Part shown: one piece after another, positions 6,408 to 12,093 of the stretch
Layout: each line of letters starts with the position of its first letter
How positions within the stretch are numbered: the first letter of the stretch is position 1
Position numbers and translations under genes: made by a program
The notes under the pieces: model-generated
What the model saw: the letters and a program-made list of their open reading frames with translations, nothing else
Database searches by the model: none
What the model was told of the DNA's origin: nothing
Assembly (NCBI GenBank): GCA_028865155.1
Contig: JAGWKW010000020.1
Span: 1-12,093, forward strand
DNA length: 12,093 bases
Source: Alphaproteobacteria bacterium
GTDB taxonomy: Bacteria > Pseudomonadota > Alphaproteobacteria > UBA9219
Direction: 5' to 3'

Positions 6408-7115
6408 ATGAAAAACAGCAACCCGTCTTTTTCTTTCCATCCGGCAGGATGGCCGTTCATCACGGCATTCGCCTGTGTGACCCTGCTTCTGCTGTTCGTC
6501 AACTGCACGGCGTTCTTCATCGGCGTCATTCTGACGGCGTGGTGCTTTTACTTTTTTCGCGACCCCGTGCGCGTGACGCCGCTGCGGCCCGGCCTCATCG
6601 TCAGCCCGGCGGACGGCAAGGTGGTTCTGATCCAGGACGTCGTGCCCGACGCCGAGCTCGAACTCGGCTCCGAACCGCGCACGCGGGTCAGCATTTTCCT
6701 CAACGTCTTCGACGTTCACGTCAACCGCGTCCCGGCGGCCGGCACCGTAACTGTGCGACGCTACCGCAAGGGAAAATTTTTCAACGCCTCGCTCGACAAG
6801 GCCAGTGTCGATAACGAACGCATGGGTTTGGCGATCAAACTGTCGGGCGACCATTCCAAGGCGGGCGAAACTTTAGGCGTCGTGCAAATCGCTGGGCTGA
6901 TCGCGCGGCGTATCCTGTGCGACGCGCAGGAAGGGCAACAGGTCGAAACCGGCGAACGCTACGGCATCATCCGCTTCGGCAGCCGCACCGATATCTACCT
7001 GCCGCGCGGCGTCGCGCCTCTGGTCTGCGTTGGGCAATATATGACCGGCGGCGAAACCGTCATCGCCGACTGCGCGTCGGATGAGCCTGCGCGGACCGGT
7101 GAGGCCCGCGAATGA
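6408..7115 (+). CDS. psd: Phosphatidylserine decarboxylase proenzyme
   Basis: Psd decarboxylates phosphatidylserine to phosphatidylethanolamine at the inner membrane. The 235-residue protein is the short type common in alphaproteobacteria. The N-terminal GWPFIT is followed by a hydrophobic hairpin (about 16-46) for membrane association, then [10 protein letters not shown] and SPADGKV. The self-cleavage site is RFGSR: cleavage between Gly191 and Ser192 turns the serine into the pyruvoyl cofactor and yields a large beta and a small alpha chain. [10 protein letters not shown] is another family signature. I chose the ATG at 6408; a TTG 15 bases upstream is possible, and neither has a strong ribosome-binding site. 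The stop overlaps the pssA start (ATGA), as expected since PssA makes the substrate of Psd. Confidence 0.96.
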   Translation: MKNSNPSFSFHPAGWPFITAFACVTLLLLFVNCTAFFIGVILTAWCFYFFRDPVRVTPLRPGLIVSPADGKVVLIQDVVPDAELELGSEPRTRVSIFLNVFDVHVNRVPAAGTVTVRRYRKGKFFNASLDKASVDNERMGLAIKLSGDHSKAGETLGVVQIAGLIARRILCDAQEGQQVETGERYGIIRFGSRTDIYLPRGVAPLVCVGQYMTGGETVIADCASDEPARTGEARE

Positions 7116-7915
7116 GCGACAATCTGCACCCGTTGCGTCCCGCGCCGGAAAGCGCGCAACCCCGCCGTCGCATCGTCAAGGATCTGCCCCTGACGCGGCT
7201 GCTGCCCAACATGCTCACGCTTCTGTCGCTCTGTTCGGGCCTGACCGGCATCCGTTTCTCGCTTTCGGGCAAATGGGAACAGGCGGTTCTCGCCATCATG
7301 GTCGCGGCCGTGTTCGACGTGCTCGACGGGCGCGTCGCGCGCATGCTCAATATCGCCAGCAAATTCGGCGCCGAACTTGACAGCCTGTCGGACGCCATAA
7401 GTTTCGGCGTCGCCCCCGGCTTCATCATGTACGAATGGGCGCTGCACGACGCGGGCGGATTCGGCTGGGTTGCCGTTTTGCTGTTCGCCGTTTGCTGCGC
7501 ACTGCGCCTCGCGCGTTTCAACACGATGCTCGACGACCACGACGCGCCCGCATGGGCCAAACGCTATTTTACCGGCGTGCCTGCGCCTGCGGGGGCGTCG
7601 CTCGCGCTTTTGCCGATGGCCTATGTCCTTCAGTTCGGCGAAGCGGCGAAGGCGCCGTCCGCGCTTTACGCGGCATGGATCATTATGGTCGGCGCGCTTA
7701 TGGTCAGCCGCATGCCGACCTTTGCATTGAAAGGCTGGCGCATCGCGCCGATCTGGGTCGCGCCCGTTCTCGTCATCGCGGTGGCCGTCGTCGCCGGGCT
7801 TATCACGAATACATGGCTGACCCTGTCCGAACTCGGCACGCTCTATGTCATCGGGCTGCCGCTCGGCTGGCTCAGCTACCGCGCCCGCGAAAGAAAGGAA
7901 GCCACCAATGGCTAA
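7112..7915 (+). CDS. pssA: CDP-diacylglycerol-serine O-phosphatidyltransferase
   Basis: PssA joins CDP-diacylglycerol and serine to phosphatidylserine in the inner membrane, the step before Psd. The 267-residue protein carries the complete CDP-alcohol phosphotransferase motif D-x2-D-G-x2-A-R-x8-G-x3-D-x3-D: Asp69, Asp72, Gly73, Ala76, Arg77, Gly86, Asp90 and Asp94. It is a polytopic membrane protein with hydrophobic segments near 33-47, 57-71, 120-136, 162-180, 190-204, 215-235 and 240-256. The first 25 residues are charged and cytosolic. The start overlaps the psd stop by four bases. The end overlaps kdsA by eight bases, so the three genes are probably one transcript. It is the membrane-embedded subclass, not the soluble E. 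coli-type PssA of the phospholipase D superfamily. Confidence 0.96.
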   Translation: MSDNLHPLRPAPESAQPRRRIVKDLPLTRLLPNMLTLLSLCSGLTGIRFSLSGKWEQAVLAIMVAAVFDVLDGRVARMLNIASKFGAELDSLSDAISFGVAPGFIMYEWALHDAGGFGWVAVLLFAVCCALRLARFNTMLDDHDAPAWAKRYFTGVPAPAGASLALLPMAYVLQFGEAAKAPSALYAAWIIMVGALMVSRMPTFALKGWRIAPIWVAPVLVIAVAVVAGLITNTWLTLSELGTLYVIGLPLGWLSYRARERKEATNG

Positions 7916-8756
7916 ACATGTCACGGTTGTTTTGCCGAACGGCGGAACGTTCGAAATCGGCAACGACCTGCCGCTCGCCTTTCTGATGGGGCCGTGCCAG
8001 ATGGAATCGCGCGCCCATGCGCTCGAGACCGCCGCCGCGCTCAAGGAAATGGGCGAAAAGTATGGCGTCGGCATTATCTATAAAACCTCGTTCGACAAGG
8101 CCAACCGCTCTTCGGTCAAAACGCAGCGCGGCATCGGCCTTGACGACGCCTTGCCGATCTTTGCCGAAATCCGCGAAAAGATGGGCTTGCCGGTCATGAC
8201 CGACATTCACGAACGCGAGCAATGCGCGCGCGTGGCCGAAGTGGTCGATGTGCTGCAAATCCCGGCCTTTCTATGCCGCCAGACCGACCTGCTGCTGGCG
8301 GCGGGCGCGACAGGCCGCACCATCAACGTCAAGAAGGGCCAATTTCTCGCGCCGTGGGACATGAAGAATGTCGCGGCGAAAATCGCTTCGACCGGCAATG
8401 AGAACATCCTTTTGTGCGAGCGCGGCGTCAGCTTCGGCTACAACACGCTGATCTCGGACATGCGCGCGCTGCCGATCATGGCTGAAACCGGCTATCCGGT
8501 CGTGTTCGACGCGACCCACTCGGTGCAGCAGCCGGGCGGCAAGGGCGAAACCAGCGGCGGGCAGCGCGAATTCGTGCCCACCCTTGCGCGCGCCGCCGTT
8601 GCGGTCGGCGTCGCTGCCGTGTTCATGGAAACGCACGAAGACCCCGACAACGCGCCGTCCGACGGGCCGAATATGATCAAGCTTCAAGACATGCCGAAAC
8701 TGATCGAAACGCTGGTCGCTTTCGACAGGCTAGCGAAGCAGAAGCGCGAGCCATAA
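7908..8756 (+). CDS. kdsA: 3-deoxy-D-manno-octulosonate 8-phosphate synthase, metal-dependent class
   Basis: KdsA condenses phosphoenolpyruvate with arabinose 5-phosphate to give Kdo 8-phosphate, precursor of the Kdo that joins lipid A to core LPS. The 282-residue protein has GPCQMESR at 28-35, KTSFDKANRSS at 59-69, VKKGQFLAPWDMKN at 141-154, DATHSVQQPGG at 201-211 and METHEDPDNAPSDGPNM at 240-256. Cys30, where the E. coli enzyme has Asn, together with His204, Glu241 and Asp252, completes the four ligands of the metal-dependent class typified by Aquifex. The ATG at 7908 follows AAGGAAG and overlaps the end of pssA. The 3' end overlaps the convergent gene at 8730 by 27 bases. Its place behind pssA joins phospholipid and LPS synthesis in one run. 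Confidence 0.97.
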   Translation: MAKHVTVVLPNGGTFEIGNDLPLAFLMGPCQMESRAHALETAAALKEMGEKYGVGIIYKTSFDKANRSSVKTQRGIGLDDALPIFAEIREKMGLPVMTDIHEREQCARVAEVVDVLQIPAFLCRQTDLLLAAGATGRTINVKKGQFLAPWDMKNVAAKIASTGNENILLCERGVSFGYNTLISDMRALPIMAETGYPVVFDATHSVQQPGGKGETSGGQREFVPTLARAAVAVGVAAVFMETHEDPDNAPSDGPNMIKLQDMPKLIETLVAFDRLAKQKREP

Positions 8757-10298
8757 AGGCTTCACCGGCGCGAGCATAAGCAGCAAAACGAAAACGGCGA
8801 CAATCGCGGCCATCATTGCGGCCCCGGTTTTGCCAATTTTCTGCTGTAGTCCAAGCCGCAATTGCGGGAACCGCTTCCGCAAAACGAAACGCGCCGAAAA
8901 ATTCAGTACCGCCCAGCTTGCGCCGAGCGCGAGCGCCAGCGTGCTAAAGCAGATCGCGAACCCAACGGCGGGCAAAAAGGCCTGCGTTATGCGCGCCGCG
9001 CCGCCGGTGGTCAGGAACTGGTCGAACCCGGCGGCGCACAGCAAGACGCAGATCACCGCGATGGCCGCGCGCGTTTTGAGCGTCACTCTGTTGAGCGCCT
9101 GCCGCACATCGGCCAGCATCCCCTGCGCCGCCTCGTTCGACAGGGCGAATGGGTAAATCTTGCGCAGCTCCTCCATGCTTCCCTTGCCCGCGATGGTCAT
9201 GGCCAGGATCTCGCGCATCGCGCGCGCGCCCAGCGCATCTTCGAGCGCGCCCTGTCCATGCGCCGCGGCTGTCAATTTATCGCGCCACGGCTTCAAACTC
9301 GCATCGAGGAAATTCGGCACGCCCATCAGCGCGCACCGTTTGCCGAACACGGAAATAACCGCCTTCTTGCCGCCGATGCCAAGGCGCAACTCGGCATAAG
9401 GCAGCTTGACACTGTAGGTTAAAATCGGGAAAGGAGGCTTGTCCGGCGTGCCGTCGCCGTCTTCGTCTTTTGCAGGCGGCGTCGCGGCAATATCGGCATG
9501 GCCCTTGCCCAGATTGGCGATGCCGACGCGGTCGAGCCCACGCCGCAACCCGCTCGGCAAACCCTTGGCGTCGAGCTTGAAATGCGTTTCCGCGCCGCAG
9601 GTGACGGCGACTTCCTGCGAAATCCGGCCCGTGCCCTGGCAGGCCGTGCAGGGCGTGCCGCGCCGACCCTGGCAGGTCGGGCAGGGCAGATGCCCGCGCA
9701 TCTGGCAGAAACGGCAAGGGGCGACGCGCGTGCCGTTGCAGGTCTGGCAGCGTTGCCCCGGATTTTGCGGATCCTCGCCGCGCCCGCCGCAGTAATAACA
9801 TGGTTCGCGCCCCTGTCCCTGACACTGGGTGCAAATAACCGTGCCTTGCCCGTTGCACTGCGTGCAGGTCAGTGTCTGTCGCCCCTGACATCTCGGGCAC
9901 ATTTCGGTTGCGGCATAAACCGCGCCCTTGTCTGGCAACTCGACCCGCGCGCTTTCCAGCCCCCAGCCTTTGGTTTCGTGTTCCTGCAATTCCCGCGCTG
10001 CCTCGCCGAGCCAGTCCGGGTTCTCGCTGAACTGCTTTTTATGCTGCGCCGCCGCCTGCTGCAACGCCGCGAAAGACCCGACGATTTTTTTGTCGCGCCC
10101 CTTCACGCCGCCCGGATAGGCGGAAGGATGCGCATCGCAAAAAGGCATGACCTCGGTTACGCCTGCGAGTGCGAACACATCTTCCTGCGCTTCGATAAGT
10201 GCGATCGCCGCAGGTTCAAGCCCGTTACCGGACGCGAGCTTCCTGAGCCGCGCCAGCGCGCGGTCGGCAAGTGTTTCGGGCTGTGGCTGGTCGGTCAC
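8730..10298 (-). CDS. Membrane protein with eight DnaJ-type C-x-x-C zinc-finger motifs, no J domain
   Basis: A 522-residue protein in four parts. Residues 1-130 are polar and helical, without cysteine clusters; no J-domain HPD motif is present. Residues 134-224 carry eight C-x-x-C motifs, mostly followed by the G-x-G or G-x-x of DnaJ zinc fingers, at 134, 145, 156, 167, then 184, 195, 206 and 217. Residues 278-286 read DEDGDGTPD, like a calcium-binding loop. The middle (about 290-400) resembles the substrate-binding part of DnaJ only loosely. The C-terminus has three or four membrane segments, at about 409-429, 440-466, 492-511 and possibly 512-521. A role as a membrane-anchored thiol/zinc chaperone is inference. 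The start is GTG at 10298 with GGGA upstream; TATGAT (complement of 10335-10340) is a good -10 box. The last 27 bases run inside kdsA on the other strand. Confidence 0.85.
   Translation of the reverse strand: MTDQPQPETLADRALARLRKLASGNGLEPAAIALIEAQEDVFALAGVTEVMPFCDAHPSAYPGGVKGRDKKIVGSFAALQQAAAQHKKQFSENPDWLGEAARELQEHETKGWGLESARVELPDKGAVYAATEMCPRCQGRQTLTCTQCNGQGTVICTQCQGQGREPCYYCGGRGEDPQNPGQRCQTCNGTRVAPCRFCQMRGHLPCPTCQGRRGTPCTACQGTGRISQEVAVTCGAETHFKLDAKGLPSGLRRGLDRVGIANLGKGHADIAATPPAKDEDGDGTPDKPPFPILTYSVKLPYAELRLGIGGKKAVISVFGKRCALMGVPNFLDASLKPWRDKLTAAAHGQGALEDALGARAMREILAMTIAGKGSMEELRKIYPFALSNEAAQGMLADVRQALNRVTLKTRAAIAVICVLLCAAGFDQFLTTGGAARITQAFLPAVGFAICFSTLALALGASWAVLNFSARFVLRKRFPQLRLGLQQKIGKTGAAMMAAIVAVFVLLLMLAPVKPLWLALLLR
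9627..9899 (-). repeat. Tandem 33-base repeats encoding the C-x-x-C motifs
   Basis: The cysteine motifs of the protein above occur every 11 residues (33 bases) in two runs of four, separated by a 17-residue step. The DNA shows related units, for example several versions of CTGGCAGG followed by GCAGGG on the plus strand. The units are diverged, and the pattern follows codons, so it is best read as protein repeat structure from old duplication rather than an active minisatellite. Confidence 0.7.
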
Positions 10299-10354
10299 GG
10301 TTAAAATCCCGGTCTGCGGCGCGCTCCGTCCTCGATCATAAAAGATTTTCTTTC

Positions 10355-10369
10355 GAAACGGAACGTTTC
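10355..10369. promoter_or_regulatory. 15-base inverted repeat between divergent genes, candidate operator
   Basis: GAAACG-GAA-CGTTTC is a perfect six-base inverted repeat with a three-base centre. It lies in the 117-base gap between the cysteine-repeat gene (leftward) and the solute-binding protein genes (rightward). It is 15 bases upstream of a TATGAT -10 box for the leftward gene and just upstream of a possible rightward -10 box TATGTT (about 10374-10379). Such a position suits a dimeric regulator controlling one or both genes. No regulator gene is in the window. Confidence 0.4.
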
Positions 10370-10415
10370 AATCTATGTTTGCATACGTTTTTTGAGCGCA
10401 GAGAGAGGGGGAAGC

Positions 10416-11303
10416 ATGAAATTTTCACGTCTTCTTTTGGCCATCATTCTCAGCGTCGCGGCTTCCGCCGCCGTTGCGGCCTATGTCGCCTCGAAACATG
10501 CGGGGGGCGCCGCCTCCGCGTCCGAAAGCGCCTATGCGCGCGTCATCCGGACGGGAACCTTGCGCTGCGGTTACGGCGTTTTCGCCCCCTATTTCACCAA
10601 GGACCTGAAAACGGGGAAATATGGCGGGGTCATTCACGACGTCGTCGAAGCCGTCGGCAATCATCTTGGCCTGAAAATCGTCTGGGCCGAAGAAGTAGGG
10701 CTCGGCGACATCGCCACGGCCCTGAAGACCGGAAAAATCGACGCCTATTGCGGCGGCGTCTGGTCGATCGGCAAAAGGGTGCGCGTCATCGACTATACCG
10801 ACCCGGTCTTTTACGAGCCGATATTCGTCTATGTAAGAAGCGACGACCATCGTTTCGACAAGAACTTCGCCGCTCTTGACAGCTCCACTGCCCGTGTCGC
10901 GATGATTGATGGGGAAGGCAGCAGCCTGATCGCGGCGGCGGAATTTCCCAAAGCGCGCCCGGTATCGTTGCCGCAACTATCGACCTATGCCGACATGTTC
11001 AATCTGGTAGTCATGAACAAGGCCGATTTTCTGCTGACCGCGCCGCTCGGCGAACACACTTTCGCCAAGAACAATCCCGGCCAGTTGCGCCCGCTGGACA
11101 AACCCGTCCGCATATTCCCGATGGACGGCTTCGTTATAAGTTATGGCGAACCCGCGCTGCGCGACATACTGAACCAGGCGCAAAAGAACATCCGCAATAA
11201 CGGCATCATCGACAAAATCCTCGATCGATACGACCCCGGCCATACCCTGTTTTGGCGCGTCGCCAAGCCTTACATCCGTCCGCAAGACCCGCAGGGAAAA
11301 TGA
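10416..11303 (+). CDS. Periplasmic solute-binding protein, family 3 type (first of a tandem pair)
   Basis: The 295-residue protein looks like a family 3 extracellular solute-binding protein, the class that delivers amino acids and similar small molecules to ABC importers. Residues 1-26 form a signal peptide or anchor (MKFSRLLLAIILSV then an alanine-rich stretch). The mature part starts with RVIRTGTLRCGYGVFAPYF (43-61), the usual first strand and loop, followed by TGKYGGVIHDVVEAVGNHLG and the lobe segment DIATALKTGKIDAYCGGV. DYTDPVFYEP at 126-135 is the typical domain-crossover segment. Cys51 and Cys112 could form a disulfide in the periplasm. The ATG at 10416 follows the purine-rich AGAGAGGGGGAA; an in-frame start 24 bases upstream would precede the signal peptide. 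Its stop overlaps the start of a paralogue. No permease or ATPase gene is in view, so substrate and transporter are unknown. Confidence 0.85.
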   Translation: MKFSRLLLAIILSVAASAAVAAYVASKHAGGAASASESAYARVIRTGTLRCGYGVFAPYFTKDLKTGKYGGVIHDVVEAVGNHLGLKIVWAEEVGLGDIATALKTGKIDAYCGGVWSIGKRVRVIDYTDPVFYEPIFVYVRSDDHRFDKNFAALDSSTARVAMIDGEGSSLIAAAEFPKARPVSLPQLSTYADMFNLVVMNKADFLLTAPLGEHTFAKNNPGQLRPLDKPVRIFPMDGFVISYGEPALRDILNQAQKNIRNNGIIDKILDRYDPGHTLFWRVAKPYIRPQDPQGK

Positions 11304-12093
11304 AGCTTTCCCATGCCGTCCTGACCGTCGTTATCAGCGCCGCCGTCGCATTCGCCGTCGCGCGCTATGCCGCGCCGCCTTCTGCCGCGCAGAACAACGC
11401 GCTCGCCCGAGTCCTTCGCACCAACACGCTGCGCTGCGGCTATTACATGTTTCCGCCGATCACAATGCGCGACTCGAATACCGGCAAAATGTCCGGCTTC
11501 GCCGTCGATATGATGAACTATATCGCCAAGAAAGCCGACCTCAAGGTCAAGTGGGCCGAGGAAATCAGCTTCGGCAACTGGGCGCCAGCTTTGCAGTCGA
11601 AAAGGTTCGACGCCGTCTGTACCCCGCTTTTCGCCGACATGTCCTATAACCGCGCCGCCGAATTCACGCGGCCGATGTTCTTTTCTTCCGTCCTCGCGCT
11701 GGTTCGCGCCGGCGACAACCGGTTCGCCAGCGGCAATATCGCCGATCTGAACCGGCCCGGCGTCACCATCGCGACGCAGGAAGGCAATATGACCGACAGT
11801 GTTGCGCACGAATTGTTTCCCAAAGCCAAAATCCTTGCCGTGCCGCAAGGCGTCGATTACGGCGTCGTCGTCCAGAACGTCATCGATCGCAAGGCCGACA
11901 TTGCTTTGTGGGATCGCAACGGCTTTTTGCAATATGACAGGCACGACCCCGGCAAAATCAGGATGTTGCGGCTGAACCAGCCGCTCAAGCTTATCCCGCT
12001 CGAATTCGCGGTCGGGCAGGGACAGGACGGCTTGCGCGACTTCCTTAATGGCGCGGTCGAGAACATGCTCGATAACGGCGAGATGGACAGGCT
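11300..12093 (+). CDS. Periplasmic solute-binding protein, second of a tandem pair (3' end outside window)
   Basis: The frame opens at ATG 11300, overlapping the previous stop (ATGA), and runs open to the window end, giving the first 264 residues. It has a signal peptide or anchor (MKLSHAVLTVVISAAVAFAV) and the same architecture as the gene before it: RVLRTNTLRCGYYMFPPI matches RVIRTGTLRCGYGVFAPY, then KVKWAEEISFGNWAPALQSKRFDAVC matches the WAEEVGLGDIATALKTGKIDAYC segment. Cys46 and Cys107 are 61 residues apart, exactly as in its neighbour. The crossover segment here is EFTRPMFFSS (121-130). The first protein ends 30-odd residues after the last point matched here, so little is probably missing. 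Clear divergence between the copies suggests different ligands, or a functional pair. The reading is firm; the family call is by pattern. Confidence 0.85.
   Translation, partial: MKLSHAVLTVVISAAVAFAVARYAAPPSAAQNNALARVLRTNTLRCGYYMFPPITMRDSNTGKMSGFAVDMMNYIAKKADLKVKWAEEISFGNWAPALQSKRFDAVCTPLFADMSYNRAAEFTRPMFFSSVLALVRAGDNRFASGNIADLNRPGVTIATQEGNMTDSVAHELFPKAKILAVPQGVDYGVVVQNVIDRKADIALWDRNGFLQYDRHDPGKIRMLRLNQPLKLIPLEFAVGQGQDGLRDFLNGAVENMLDNGEMDR

Noticed and set aside
6995..8074. 359-codon minus-strand frame opposite psd, pssA and kdsA
   Set aside because: It runs antisense through three firmly identified genes, has an Arg/Asp/Gly/His-rich composition and resembles no family.
9627..9899. CRISPR-like or minisatellite array
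   Set aside because: The 33-base periodicity follows codons for C-x-x-C motifs, units are diverged and there are no unique spacers.

Overview
The window reads as a gene-dense chromosomal segment of a GC-rich alphaproteobacterium. The evidence is the 41-residue zinc-free form of ribosomal protein L36, the short alphaproteobacterial-type Psd followed directly by PssA, a Kdo-8-phosphate synthase (so an LPS-bearing Gram-negative) and frequent four-base stop/start overlaps. I cannot place it below class. No rRNA, tRNA, CRISPR array, transposase or phage gene is visible.

Layout. 1-2758 (+) is one tightly packed run: the 3' part of dxr (isoprenoid precursors), aroB (shikimate pathway) and a single-domain ClpA/ClpB-like AAA+ ATPase, each overlapping the next by a few bases. 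It meets a leftward pair, rpmJ (L36) followed by a GT8-like glycosyltransferase. 3771-4338 is the only long gap; it holds candidate divergent promoters and a chain of strong hairpins upstream of a PhoH-family ATPase gene. PhoH converges on a LOG-family nucleotide phosphoribohydrolase gene, preceded by an unrecognised 157-residue protein, both leftward. 6408-8756 (+) is an envelope block: psd, pssA (phosphatidylethanolamine synthesis) and kdsA (LPS Kdo), all overlapping. A leftward gene at 8730-10298 encodes a membrane protein with eight C-x-x-C motifs of DnaJ zinc-finger type but no J domain. Divergent from it, 10416 onwards encodes two tandem paralogous periplasmic solute-binding proteins, the second cut by the window edge.

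How they fit together. Most genes are housekeeping. psd and pssA catalyse consecutive reactions, with PssA making the phosphatidylserine that Psd decarboxylates, and kdsA supplies the inner core of LPS. The less ordinary items are the stand-alone Hsp100 D1-type ATPase without the usual pore-loop tyrosine, the duplicated cysteine-repeat membrane protein with a calcium-loop-like motif, the hairpin-rich gap before phoH, and the pair of solute-binding proteins with no permease in view. Three convergent gene pairs in this window leave essentially no room for intrinsic terminators. I do not see a clear-cut new multi-gene system; the best leads are single proteins and the structured gap.
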